Under the pieces are notes generated by a model. That model saw nothing but the letters and a program-made list of their open reading frames with translations. It was not told the DNA's origin and did no database searches. A DNA stretch of 64,000 bases. Origin: JAWWOL01 sp033851545. Its GTDB lineage: Bacteria; Actinomycetota; Actinomycetes; JAWWOL01. The DNA is taken from NCBI GenBank assembly GCA_033851545.1, contig JAWWOO010000003.1:56695-120694 (forward strand), in the 5' to 3' direction. Positions 35,033-43,607 of this stretch are shown here, one piece after another (positions within the stretch are counted from its first letter, which is position 1; the number at the start of each line of letters is the position of its first letter). The position numbers were made by a program, and so were the translations under genes.

Positions 35033-36601
35033 TCAGCCCAGCGACATCGTCTCCATCGACAGATAGGTGCGCGCCGCCCAGGAGGCGGGGTCGGCGGCGA
35101 AGTGATGCTGCAGGGCGTTGCCGGCCAGGGCGTTGTCGAGTCCGGCCATGATCATCGACTGGTCGAGGACCAGCCGTCGATGACCGACCGCACCCGTGGT
35201 CGGGTTGACGGCGTCGTAGAAGCCGCCGTCGGTGGAGTAGACGTCCGGGTACAGCGAGCGCAGCTGCACGATGTTCGCGTACGCGGCTTGTGGCAGGACG
35301 CCCAGCGCCAGGAACGAGGCGTGCGGTGTCACCGTCGTCTCGGCGGCACAGCCGGTGCAGATCGACAGCTGCTGCCCGACCGGCAGGGTCTGTCCCTCCA
35401 CGCCGAAGCCGCCGTAGTTGCCGCTGTCATCCGCGGTGCTGGACGGGGACATGCCCCACACCGGGAGGCCGAGCTGCTCGGTTGCGTACTTGATCTGCAC
35501 CTGTGCGGTGCGCACGTCGGCCAGACCGAAGCTGTGCGGTCCCCAGGTGGTCTCGGGGACGACCTCGTTGGCCATCAGCCCCTCGAACATGCCGCCGACG
35601 TACGTCGGGATGTAGGTGAGCGTCGTCCCGGGGAAGGTGTAGTGCCCCTCCCAGACCGGGAAGTCCTTGCCCGACTGAGGATCGCGGTAGGTCTGCCAGT
35701 AGCCGACCGGGGGCCACTGGCCCTGCCAGGAGAAGTCCGGATCGGTGCTGCAGCGCTGCGGCGGCAGGGTCCGCCAGGTGCGCCACCAGACGTCGCCGGG
35801 CATCTGGTGCAGGCCCATGCCGACGTACATCGAGATGCGGGGGTCGCTGTACAAGGCTCCGTTGTGGTAGCCGGCCGGCCCCTGGTCGACGTAGTAGCCG
35901 CCGTACTGCTGGCCGGTGGGCTGGTTGCCCGCGATGGACGGGTTGGTGTTGCAGTCGGTCTGGGCCCGGTTGTCGTAGAAGATCGAGAAGTCCATCGGGT
36001 TGATCAGGCTGTTCACCAATGACGCCAGCTCGGGCAGCGCCTGCCGGGCGACGATCAGTCCTGAGGCGTACCAGCCATTGTCGACGGCGGACAGGAAAAA
36101 GCAGTTGTCCTGGGTCGGTGTCGTCTCCGTCGCACAGTCGATGTCGCCCGGGTTGTGGATCACGTGCTTGGTCGTGGTGTCGTACCACTGGTAGAGAAAT
36201 CCGTGCGAGCTCTTCAGCGTCGCCACCGACTTGAGGGTCGCAGCGATCAGCGTCCGCTCCTGCCCGCGGGAGATGATCTCGAGGTCGGCCGCCGAGACGA
36301 CCGACCAGAGGTAGACGCCGATGTTGGCGGCCGAGGTGTACGTGCCGCGGGTGCCGCCCGGGCCGAGGTTGTCCAGCGGCAGGTGGGTGCTCGGATCGAC
36401 GTCCTTGCCGAAGAAGGCCCACGTGTCGCGGGCTGTCCCGAGCAGGACCGCCCTTTGCTGCGCGCTGAGCTTCGACGGGTTGTTCGTCGCGTTGCCGGCC
36501 GCAGCGCGGGCACCGGCGGGCTGTCCGCTGGCCATCACGGTCGCCAGGACCGTGGCCGCCAAAGCCGCGTACCGGATCGGGTGCAGGCGAGCGAGTCGCA
36601 T
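35033..36601 (-). CDS. Secreted glucoamylase-like / DUF3131-type protein
   Basis: Protein of 522 residues with an N-terminal signal peptide ending around GARAAAG. The body matches the DUF3131/putative glucoamylase fold related to GH144 endo-beta-1,2-glucanases: WAFFGKDVDPSTHLPLDN, VYLWSVVSAADLEIISRGQ, FLYQWYDTTT, and DNGWYASGLIVARQALPE. The later LMANEVVPETTWGPHSFG and YPDVYSTDGGFYDAVNPTTG segments would line the active cleft. It should act on an extracellular glucan or related glycan; substrate not determinable. Confidence 0.75.
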   Translation of the reverse strand: MRLARLHPIRYAALAATVLATVMASGQPAGARAAAGNATNNPSKLSAQQRAVLLGTARDTWAFFGKDVDPSTHLPLDNLGPGGTRGTYTSAANIGVYLWSVVSAADLEIISRGQERTLIAATLKSVATLKSSHGFLYQWYDTTTKHVIHNPGDIDCATETTPTQDNCFFLSAVDNGWYASGLIVARQALPELASLVNSLINPMDFSIFYDNRAQTDCNTNPSIAGNQPTGQQYGGYYVDQGPAGYHNGALYSDPRISMYVGMGLHQMPGDVWWRTWRTLPPQRCSTDPDFSWQGQWPPVGYWQTYRDPQSGKDFPVWEGHYTFPGTTLTYIPTYVGGMFEGLMANEVVPETTWGPHSFGLADVRTAQVQIKYATEQLGLPVWGMSPSSTADDSGNYGGFGVEGQTLPVGQQLSICTGCAAETTVTPHASFLALGVLPQAAYANIVQLRSLYPDVYSTDGGFYDAVNPTTGAVGHRRLVLDQSMIMAGLDNALAGNALQHHFAADPASWAARTYLSMETMSLG

Positions 36602-36696
36602 GTGCCACCTCTCAGGGGCCGTGCGTCACCGTTGGCGCACAATACCCGGATAAAAGCAGGCAATTCGGCACAAAGCAACAGGCCTGAGAGACCGCC

Positions 36697-37317
36697 TCAG
36701 CCCTCGTCGAGCTCGTACGAGCCGTAGCGCGGGCTGCCGTCCGGACGGTAGGTCGCGGCAACCACACCGGCGGGCGTCGTGGTGGTGGTGACCAGCCGCA
36801 GGGCGCCCGGCCTCGTTCCGTCGCGGAACAGCTTCTTGCCCTCGCCCAGGTGCACCGGGAAGTAGAGCAGGCGGTACTCGTCGACCAGGTCCGCGTCGAT
36901 GAGCGCGCCCGCCAGCGCCCCGCTGCCGTGGATCTGCAGCTCCCTGCCCGGCTCCTCCTTGAGCTTGGCCACCTCACCCACCACGTCGCTGCCGAGCAAG
37001 GTCGAGCCGTTCCACTCGACCCGGTCCAGCGTCGTCGACGCGACGTACTTGGGCAGGGAGTTCAGCTTGCTCGCGATCGGGTCGTTCTCGTCGGTGACCT
37101 TGGGCCAGTAGCCGCTGAAGATCTGGTAGGTCTTGCGGCCCAACAGGAATGCGTCGGCCTGCTCGAACCAGCCGACCATCAGGGCACCGAACGCATCGTC
37201 CGCGTACGGGAAGGACCAGCCGCCGTGCGCGAACGGGCCATCGGGGTCCTCGTTCGGCCCGCCGGGGGACTGCATCACGCCGTCGAGGGTGAGGAAGGTG
37301 TGCAGAGTCAGTCGCAT
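36697..37317 (-). CDS. Dihydrofolate reductase family protein
   Basis: Protein of 206 residues of the RibD-C/DHFR-like group. Blocks seen: TFLTLDGVMQSPGGPNEDPDG, QADAFLLGRKTYQIFSGYWP, and LQIHGSGALAGALIDADLVDEYRLLYFPVHLGEGKKLF. It is the second such gene in the window; the two are not close paralogues. Physiological role unknown. Confidence 0.88.
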   Translation of the reverse strand: MRLTLHTFLTLDGVMQSPGGPNEDPDGPFAHGGWSFPYADDAFGALMVGWFEQADAFLLGRKTYQIFSGYWPKVTDENDPIASKLNSLPKYVASTTLDRVEWNGSTLLGSDVVGEVAKLKEEPGRELQIHGSGALAGALIDADLVDEYRLLYFPVHLGEGKKLFRDGTRPGALRLVTTTTTPAGVVAATYRPDGSPRYGSYELDEG

Positions 37318-37408
37318 GGTCGCCTCCTGGGGAATCGGACATTCTGAAGGTTGGACCGATCGCTCGCCCCGAACTCATCGGTGCGGAACGACGCCGCAGC
37401 AGGCGATC

Positions 37409-37636
37409 TCAGCTTTCCGGGCCTGCGGCCTCCGCCAGCAGCGCCATGCCGGCGGAGAGGCCGGCGATCAGCTCTGCAGCCTCGGTCGGCAGCAGCCGTA
37501 CGGTGCCGACGCAGGTGCCGAACCGCCAGGTGCTCACCACGAGGAAGCCCGCCTCGACGTGGGCGGAAACCCGTACGGCGCGCCCGTCACCCCGGCGGTC
37601 GGCGACCCAGGTGCCGGGGATGTCGAGGGCGGACAT
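37409..37636 (-). CDS. Small conserved hypothetical protein
   Basis: Protein of 75 residues, beta-rich then helical: IPGTWVADRRGDGRAVRVSAHVE, FLVVSTWRFGTCVGTVRLLP, then an Ala-rich helix with GLSAGMALLAEAA. Strong third-position G/C. Function unknown. It is divergent from the XRE regulator over about 125 bases. Confidence 0.6.
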   Translation of the reverse strand: MSALDIPGTWVADRRGDGRAVRVSAHVEAGFLVVSTWRFGTCVGTVRLLPTEAAELIAGLSAGMALLAEAAGPES

Positions 37637-37761
37637 GATCTCAGACTGAGCCGGGTAACGCGGCCCGTCAACACATGGCCCAGGGCGAGGCATCATGAGA
37701 GGTGCTTGCATCTGCTAGCACCCGTTGCCTACGCTCGGGAGTGAGACAGGAAGGGTCAGAC

Positions 37762-38154
37762 ATGACGAAGCCGGCCAACGAGCACGTACGCGATCTCGGG
37801 CTGTTCATCCGCGAGCAGCGACGCACCGCCGAGGTTTCGCTGCGCCAGCTGGCCAAGGCCGCCGGCGTCTCCAACCCCTACCTCAGTCAGATCGAGCGCG
37901 GCCTGCGCAAGCCGAGCGCCGAGATCCTGCAGCAGATCGCGCGCGGACTGCGGATCTCCGCCGAGGCGCTGTACGTGCAGGCGGGCATCCTCGACGAGCG
38001 GATCACCGGCACCGAGGTCTCCGAGGCGGTCATGGCCGATCCGCACCTGCACGAGCGGCAGAAGCAGGTGCTGCTCGACATCTATGACAGCTTCCGTCGC
38101 GAGAACGTCGATAATGATGGTGCTGCCGGTCTGACTGAGAGCGAGGCCTCGTGA
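37762..38154 (+). CDS. XRE-type helix-turn-helix regulator
   Basis: Protein of 130 residues. A Cro/C1 HTH spans about residues 10-65: FIREQRRTAEVSLRQLAKAAGVSNPYLSQIERGLRKPSAEILQQIARGL. The rest is a short helical tail. A ribosome site (aggaaggg) precedes the ATG. In many actinobacteria this regulator precedes a DUF2516 gene, as here, suggesting a conserved pair; its targets are unknown. Confidence 0.88.
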   Translation: MTKPANEHVRDLGLFIREQRRTAEVSLRQLAKAAGVSNPYLSQIERGLRKPSAEILQQIARGLRISAEALYVQAGILDERITGTEVSEAVMADPHLHERQKQVLLDIYDSFRRENVDNDGAAGLTESEAS

Positions 38155-38462
38155 ACCCGCTGACTGTGTTCACCCACCCGAGCGTCATGGGTTTCGTGTG
38201 GCTGGCCATCGTGATCACCGCCGCAGTGGCCTTCGTCGACGCGATGATGCGCCCGATGGCCGCCTGGATCTATGCCGGCGAGAACCGCAACCTGTGGCTG
38301 GCGGTGACCTTCGTGGCCTTCGCGCTGCCCTTCCTGCTCGGGGTTTTCATGTGGCTGGCGCTGGGCGCGGCCATGTTCTACCTGGTGGACAAGAAGCCCA
38401 AGCTGGCTTCCTACCAGCCGCCGCGGCGCAAGGAGAACGACCTGCACGACAACTGGCGTTGA
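38151..38462 (+). CDS. DUF2516 membrane protein
   Basis: Protein of 103 residues with two or three hydrophobic helices (about 12-35, 47-63 and 65-80), a tail KKPKLASYQPPRRKENDLHDNWR that is basic and probably cytoplasmic. The DUF2516 family is restricted to actinobacteria and found behind this XRE regulator. GTG start overlaps the regulator stop by four bases. Confidence 0.88.
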   Translation: MNPLTVFTHPSVMGFVWLAIVITAAVAFVDAMMRPMAAWIYAGENRNLWLAVTFVAFALPFLLGVFMWLALGAAMFYLVDKKPKLASYQPPRRKENDLHDNWR

Positions 38463-39214
38463 CCCCCGGCGCTCCTGCCGGCCTGCACTGGCTGGTGAAC
38501 GGCTCCGGCTCGCCGGTCAGCCTCTATCTCCCTGGTCTCGGTGGTGCCATCCCGCACCTGCGCCCGCTGGCCGGCGGTGTGCCCGGCACCAGGGTGTTCT
38601 GCGAGCTGGCCGGCCTCGACGCCCCGGATGACTACACCGGCCTGGCTGCGGCCATCGGCAGGGCAGCCGATGCCTGCGGCGCCGACCGGGTGCTGGGCGT
38701 CTCCCTCGGGGCAGGGGCTGTGCTGAGGGTGCTGGCCGAGTCGCCCGAGCGCTTTGCCCGGGTGGTGATCTACCAGCCGTCGGCCTTCGACGTGGCGCCG
38801 CCCGAACGGCTCGCCGACCTGCAGGTCTATCACCGGCTGGGTGAGGCAGGCGCCGTGGACGAGCTGGCGGCGTTGCTCAATGACGAGCTACCTGCGGACG
38901 TACGCGGGGCCCACCAGTCACAGGGGGCGTCCCACACCAGAGCCGAGCGGCTCTCCCGGCCAGAAGGGCTGCGGCTGTTGAAGAACCTCGCCGCCGGCGA
39001 GCCACCGCTGGCCGACCCGTCCCGGCTAGGGGCAGTCACGTCGAAGGTGTTGGTGGTGGCGGCTCGGGACGACCACGTGCACCCGGTCGAGGTTGCCGAG
39101 CGGATCGCGGCGGCACTCCCGTACGGGGAGCTGCATGTCTTCGACCACCCGGCTCCCTTGTGGCACGCCCGCAAGGAGCTGCGGGCGTTGCTGTCGGGGT
39201 TCCTAGCCGGCTGA
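38459..39214 (+). CDS. Alpha/beta hydrolase-like protein
   Basis: Protein of about 251 residues with alpha/beta hydrolase features: nucleophile elbow GVSLGAGAVL near residue 83, a C-terminal VLVVAARDDHVHPVEVAERIA (Asp) and HVFDHPAPLWHARKE (His). The TTG at 38459 overlaps the DUF2516 stop by four bases, which supports it as start; GTG at 38493 is an alternative. Probably cotranscribed with the XRE and DUF2516 genes. Confidence 0.8.
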   Translation: MTPGAPAGLHWLVNGSGSPVSLYLPGLGGAIPHLRPLAGGVPGTRVFCELAGLDAPDDYTGLAAAIGRAADACGADRVLGVSLGAGAVLRVLAESPERFARVVIYQPSAFDVAPPERLADLQVYHRLGEAGAVDELAALLNDELPADVRGAHQSQGASHTRAERLSRPEGLRLLKNLAAGEPPLADPSRLGAVTSKVLVVAARDDHVHPVEVAERIAAALPYGELHVFDHPAPLWHARKELRALLSGFLAG

Positions 39215-39493
39215 CGTCTTCGCCGCCTCGCGCGCGGCGATCCGGGCCAGCACCTCGGGCCGGCGCAGCGGCGGTTCGGTCGCCGGCGGCTGGCGTCGCG
39301 CCGGCAGGGTCGCCAGCAACCGCGTCGTGCTCGCGGTCACCTCGGCGACGGCCTGCTCGAACGCGTCCTTGGCCGCGTCGGGCACCTTCTGCAGGCCGCT
39401 GACCTTGCGGACGTACTGCCGCGCAGCGGCCTCGACCTCGGTCGGGGTAGCCGGCGGCTCGAGGCCGCGGAGCTCCGTGATGTTTCGGCACAT
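39203..39493 (-). CDS. DUF2277 protein
   Basis: Protein of 96 residues of the DUF2277 family, recognised by its invariant opening MCRNITELRGLEPPATPTEV and the RQYVRKVSGLQKVP helix. Function unknown. Its end overlaps the end of the convergent hydrolase gene by 12 bases. Confidence 0.9.
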   Translation of the reverse strand: MCRNITELRGLEPPATPTEVEAAARQYVRKVSGLQKVPDAAKDAFEQAVAEVTASTTRLLATLPARRQPPATEPPLRRPEVLARIAAREAAKTSAG

Positions 39494-39522
39494 GCGCCCA
39501 TCATGGCAGCCGGTGCGTCGGA

Positions 39523-40179
39523 TCAACGAGGGTCGTGCACCAGGCCTGAGCGGTAGGCCACGATCACAGCTTGGACCCGGTCCCGCGCCGGCAGCTTCTG
39601 CAGGATCCGGGCAATGTGGGTCTTGACGGTCGCCTCGGCCACGAACAGGGCTTCCGCGATCTCGGCGTTGTTCAGTCCATCAGCCATCCGCCGGAGGACG
39701 TCGCGCTCGCGGTCGCTGAGTCCGGCTACAGCCGAACGGTCCGCAGGCTGTCCGAGGGCCCGGCCGAACTGGTTGAGCAGCCGTCGGGTCACCGCTGGAG
39801 CGAGCATCGCCTCACCGGCCGCGACGACCCGGATCGCCGCGGTGAGCTCGTCAGCGGGGGCGTCTTTCAGTAGGAAGCCCGAGGCACCCGCGGCCAGTGC
39901 CTCATAGATGTACTCGTCGTCGTCGAAGGTGGTCAGGATGATGACGCGGGCCGGACACAGTGGGTCCTCGACGATGCGCCGCGTGGCGGTAAGGCCATCG
40001 AGCACCGGCATCCGGATGTCCATCAGGACGACGTCGGGTGCCAGCCGGCGGGCCGCGTCCACCGCCTCCCTGCCATTGGCAGCGTCGCCGACCACGTCGA
40101 TGTCCGGTTCACGGGCGAGGATCAGCCTGAAGCCGGTCCGCACCATCTCCTGGTCGTCGGCGACGAGCACGCTGATCAT
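39523..40179 (-). CDS. NarL/FixJ-type response regulator
   Basis: Protein of 218 residues with a receiver domain (acidic pair Asp8-Asp9, phosphoacceptor Asp54 in VVLMDIRMP, Lys in FLLKDAPADE) and a C-terminal LuxR-type HTH (GLSDRERDVLRRMADGLNNAEIAEALFVAEATVKTHIARIL). ATG overlaps the stop of the kinase gene (ATGA), so the two form a coupled pair. Targets unknown. Confidence 0.94.
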   Translation of the reverse strand: MISVLVADDQEMVRTGFRLILAREPDIDVVGDAANGREAVDAARRLAPDVVLMDIRMPVLDGLTATRRIVEDPLCPARVIILTTFDDDEYIYEALAAGASGFLLKDAPADELTAAIRVVAAGEAMLAPAVTRRLLNQFGRALGQPADRSAVAGLSDRERDVLRRMADGLNNAEIAEALFVAEATVKTHIARILQKLPARDRVQAVIVAYRSGLVHDPR

Positions 40180-41330
40180 GTCCGCACCGTGCCCACCGAT
40201 AATCTCGCGTGCACCTCGAAGCCGCCGTTGCTCCCCGGCCCGGCCGTCAGCTCGCCGCCGTAGACACTGACCCGCTCGCGCATGCCGAGCAGGCCGCGGC
40301 CGGACCCCCGAGGCACATTGCGCGGCCCACCGCCGTCGTCGATGACGCGGACGTCGATATCCCCTGGCGTGTAACGGATCTCGACGTGAACCGCGGCGCC
40401 AGGAGCGTACTTCAGCGCATTGGTAAGGGCCTCCTGGACGATGCGGTACGCCGAGAGCTCGAGGCCCGGGTCGAAGGTGCCGCGTTCGCCCAGCTGGTCC
40501 AGCCGAACGGCAAGTCCCGCCTGCCGGACCCGGTCGACCAGCGCCGGAAGGGCGTCGAGCCCGGGCTGCGGTGCGTGGGGTGCACTCTGCTCGTCGTCGC
40601 GGAGGAGACCGAGCAGCCGGCGCATGTCGGTCAGGCCGGCCCGGCCGGCACTCTCGATGTCCTCGAGCGCCCGACGGACCTGCGGGTCGCCGCCATCGAG
40701 CACCCTCAGGGCGCCCTGAGCCTGGATCACCACGACGCTGATGCTGTGGGTCACGACGTCGTGCAGCTCCCGGGCCAGGTGGGCACGTTCGCCGGCGACG
40801 GCGATTCGTGCCACCTCTTCGCGGTCGGCCTCGAGCTGCCCGACGAGTTCCTCCGACCGGTCGGCGCGCCGGTTCTGCACGTGCACGATGCGCCCGAGGC
40901 CCCATATCAGGGCGGGCACTACGAGGTCGCTGCTGATCCCGCTCACGCTGTCGTACTCGGAGGAGGCCAGGTCGTGCAGCACGATGCCGGCGGCGAGAGC
41001 CAGCCCACCGGCGGTGGCAGACGCAAGGCCACGGCGTTCCGCCACCGTGAAGGCAGCGATCATGACAGCGAAGTACTCCGCGGACACCGACGGCGGCTGC
41101 GGCGTCGCCGCCATCAGCCCGACGGCGACGCCCATCACGACGACGGTCGCCACGGGGCCGCGCCGGCGCCAGGCGATGACTCCGGTGGTGACGAGCAGCA
41201 ACAGCCGCGCAGCCAACGAAGGCCTTGTGTCCACCTGCAGCTGGGCGGTGATGGAGAGGGCAACGGCGAGCGAGCCGTCCACGGCCAGGGCATGCCCGAG
41301 GGCCCAGCGGTACCAGCCGGTCCTGTCCAC
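40176..41330 (-). CDS. Sensor histidine kinase (HisKA_3)
   Basis: Membrane kinase of 384 residues. Four or five hydrophobic segments cover about residues 14-145, then a coiled linker, the dimerisation/phosphoacceptor helix with His190 in ERAHLARELHDVVTHS, and an HATPase_c domain (QEALTNALKYAPGA, DDGGG, GRGLLGMRERV). Pairs with the response regulator encoded directly downstream. No extracellular sensor domain is evident, so it may sense the membrane state. Confidence 0.93.
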   Translation of the reverse strand: MDRTGWYRWALGHALAVDGSLAVALSITAQLQVDTRPSLAARLLLLVTTGVIAWRRRGPVATVVVMGVAVGLMAATPQPPSVSAEYFAVMIAAFTVAERRGLASATAGGLALAAGIVLHDLASSEYDSVSGISSDLVVPALIWGLGRIVHVQNRRADRSEELVGQLEADREEVARIAVAGERAHLARELHDVVTHSISVVVIQAQGALRVLDGGDPQVRRALEDIESAGRAGLTDMRRLLGLLRDDEQSAPHAPQPGLDALPALVDRVRQAGLAVRLDQLGERGTFDPGLELSAYRIVQEALTNALKYAPGAAVHVEIRYTPGDIDVRVIDDGGGPRNVPRGSGRGLLGMRERVSVYGGELTAGPGSNGGFEVHARLSVGTVRT

Positions 41331-41518
41331 AGCGACACCGTACGGCCTGAGGGGGACCGGCGAGGTCAGCCCACGGTGGGAACGCCGGTCATCCCCCAGG
41401 CGGACCGACGCCCGAGCAGCTCCAGCCGGCAGGCCGATGCCGTGACAGCACGCGCGGACGGATGCTTCGTGGCATGGTCGAGGCGAGCGTCGCCAGGCCC
41501 CGTACGAAGGAGTAGGGC

Positions 41519-41776
41519 ATGGACATCCCGTTTCTCATCGTGGCGATCGCCAGCGGTCTGCTGCTGTCCCGCGGCCGTGCTGCCGTAGTCACAGGCGTTG
41601 CCTGGGTGGTGGCGCTGTCGATGGTGGCCTGGGGGCCCGCACACAGCGACGGTGTGCACACGCACGCCGTCGGTTTCTGGGGGGCGTGGGTCGCCGTCCT
41701 CGCTCTCGGTCTGGGTCTGGCCGTTGGTGTGCACTACCTCCGGCACCGCCGGCGGCGCGTGCCGGCTGCGCGCTGA
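41519..41776 (+). CDS. Small membrane protein
   Basis: Protein of 85 residues with two or three hydrophobic segments (about 3-18, 22-39 and 52-70) joined by a His-rich loop (SDGVHTHAVGF), ending in a basic tail (HRRRRV). A strong ribosome site (gaaggagt) precedes the ATG. Function unknown; a metal-related role is only suggested by the loop histidines. Confidence 0.7.
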   Translation: MDIPFLIVAIASGLLLSRGRAAVVTGVAWVVALSMVAWGPAHSDGVHTHAVGFWGAWVAVLALGLGLAVGVHYLRHRRRRVPAAR

Positions 41777-41797
41777 ACCGGTCGGGGCCGTTCTCGG

Positions 41798-42082
41798 TCA
41801 GGGGGTCGGGTCGACGCTGGTGCGGATGTCGTGACCGGGCAGCGGGTGGCCGTGCTCGGTCGTGACCCGCTCGATCGACTCCTGGCCGACGAACTCCCAG
41901 ATCTCCGCCGGCTCCTCGTTGCCGCGCAGGTGGGTCAGCTGCTCGATCGGCTCGTAGACGTCAAGCAGGCCCGGTGCGTCGGAGGGCGTCAACAGCCGTC
42001 GTACGCCCTCCGCCACGGTCGTGCTGTTGCCGTCGTGGGACCCACCGCGCAGCACGATCAAGGATGACCCGAGCTCACTCAT
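41798..42082 (-). CDS. Hypothetical protein
   Basis: Protein of 94 residues with good codon bias. It reads SSLIVLRGGSHDGNSTTVAEGVRRLL, then a helical part containing YEPIEQLTHLRGNEEPAEIWEFV. The start ATG follows an acceptable ribosome site (gagggcg); the frame upstream is less protein-like. No family recognised. Divergent from the sigma factor gene. Confidence 0.6.
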   Translation of the reverse strand: MSELGSSLIVLRGGSHDGNSTTVAEGVRRLLTPSDAPGLLDVYEPIEQLTHLRGNEEPAEIWEFVGQESIERVTTEHGHPLPGHDIRTSVDPTP

Positions 42083-42199
42083 GACGCCCTCCGTCTGTTC
42101 CGGTGACGATCTTCTACCCAGAGCATGCCTGAATAGCGTCCCCTGCAACGCGCTGCCCCACGCCGGCGTGTAGGACAGTGACCGGGACGAGGGGGTGAC

Positions 42200-42685
42200 A
42201 TGCGCGACGACGAGAGCTTCGCCGCCTATGTCGACGCTCGCGGTCAGCACCTCGTACGGGTGGCCTACCTGCTTACCGGCGACCAGCAGCTTGCTCAGGA
42301 CCTGGTCCAGGGCGTGCTGTCCCGGGCGCTGTTGTCCTGGGGTCGGCTGTCCAAGCTCGATGACGTCGATGCCTACCTTCGCCGCGCGGTGGTCAACGGT
42401 CGTACCTCCTGGTGGCGCAGGGTGTCTCGTCACGAGTCACCGGTCGCCCTGCTGCCGGTCTCGGCCGTGCCGGCGCCGTCCGAGGACCGGGCGGCCCTCG
42501 TCGGCGAGCTGGCACGGCTCCCGTACAACCAGCGGGCTGTCCTCGTCCTGCGCTACTTCGAGGACCTCCCCGACGCGCAGATCGCGTCGATCCTGGGCTG
42601 CGCGGAGTCGACCGTACGCAGCCACGCCCGGCGCGGTCTCGCGACCTTGCGGGTGAGCCTTGTGGAGGAGGATTCGGATGCGTGA
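42200..42685 (+). CDS. ECF sigma factor, SigE family
   Basis: Protein of 161 residues with sigma region 2 (VDARGQHLVRVAYLLTGDQQLAQDLVQ) and region 4 (LARLPYNQRAVLVLRYFEDLPDAQIASILGCAESTVRSHARRGLATL), the pattern of actinobacterial SigE-family ECF factors. ATG follows ggggtgac. The next gene overlaps its stop by 8 bases and probably encodes its membrane partner. Confidence 0.93.
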   Translation: MRDDESFAAYVDARGQHLVRVAYLLTGDQQLAQDLVQGVLSRALLSWGRLSKLDDVDAYLRRAVVNGRTSWWRRVSRHESPVALLPVSAVPAPSEDRAALVGELARLPYNQRAVLVLRYFEDLPDAQIASILGCAESTVRSHARRGLATLRVSLVEEDSDA

Positions 42686-43562
42686 CCTCGACCAGCTGGT
42701 GCAGGCGATGCGCGACGAGGCCGACGCCTTGCCGGTCGTGCCGTTCCTGCCGACCGTGCGATCCGGGGCCCGCGACCTCCGCCGTCGTCGCCGCGCGACC
42801 GGGGTCGGCGCGCTCGCTCTGACCCTGCTCACCCTCGTCGGTGTGTCCGAGCTGTCGGCAGGCCCGTCACAACGGCCGCCAGCCTCGTCCGCCCCGACGT
42901 CGGTTCCGGGTGAGGGCATCGACGCCCTGACCGGAAGCGTCTGGTACCTCACGTCCTGGACCTCCTCCGGGATGACCAGGTCACCCGCCACTGACTCGGC
43001 GCCCACGCTGGCCTTCCATGACCCAAAGAACGCGGTCACCGTCGTCAGCGGGAACTGGACCCGTTGGGGCGTGGACGTCGGCAGCCACGTTCTGACGGCC
43101 ACCGAGGGTGAGACGTACACGGACGTGATGTCAGCGCCGACGGCCGCTGCGTACAACGCCTTCATCGGGGTCTTGCAGGGCAGATCGACGTGGAGCGTGA
43201 CCGGCACGCAACTGGTGGTCCGCGGTCGGAACGGCGACTCGTTGATGCTGACGTCCGACCTGTCGGCACAACCTGGCGGGCAGGTCCACGTCACGTTGCA
43301 GGCGAAGCACGCCGCCGGCGTGAGGTCGGCCGGATCCGGTCCGGTGGCCGGCGAGGTCCTGCTCACCCGGATGGACGGCAGCGCTACCGACGGCGGAACT
43401 GTGGAGGCGCAGGGAATCACCCTCTGGAGTGTGCGGTCCGGCACCTACGCCGTGACGGCGAAGATCAAGGACGGTGTCTGCACGCCGACCACCGTCACGG
43501 TCGTCTCCGGCCAGACGGCAGAGCTCACCGTCAGCTGCCGGGATGGGATCTCGTCGGACTGA
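42678..43562 (+). CDS. Membrane-anchored META-like protein, possible anti-sigma partner
   Basis: Protein of about 294 residues. A short cytoplasmic N-terminal part (LDQLVQAMRDEADALPVVPF) leads to an Arg-rich stretch and one membrane helix (about residues 42-60); the outside part holds a META-domain-like region (LTGSVWYLTSWTSSG, LAFHDPKNAVTVVSGNWTRWG) and a second beta-rich domain with one Cys pair. Overlap with the sigma gene and topology suggest a regulator of that sigma factor; no zinc-binding HxxxCxxC anti-sigma motif is seen, so this is inference. Confidence 0.7.
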   Translation: MRDLDQLVQAMRDEADALPVVPFLPTVRSGARDLRRRRRATGVGALALTLLTLVGVSELSAGPSQRPPASSAPTSVPGEGIDALTGSVWYLTSWTSSGMTRSPATDSAPTLAFHDPKNAVTVVSGNWTRWGVDVGSHVLTATEGETYTDVMSAPTAAAYNAFIGVLQGRSTWSVTGTQLVVRGRNGDSLMLTSDLSAQPGGQVHVTLQAKHAAGVRSAGSGPVAGEVLLTRMDGSATDGGTVEAQGITLWSVRSGTYAVTAKIKDGVCTPTTVTVVSGQTAELTVSCRDGISSD

Positions 43563-43607
43563 CGCCGTGCAACATGGCCGAAATCTTCCGGGTCCATCCT
43601 CGTATAC

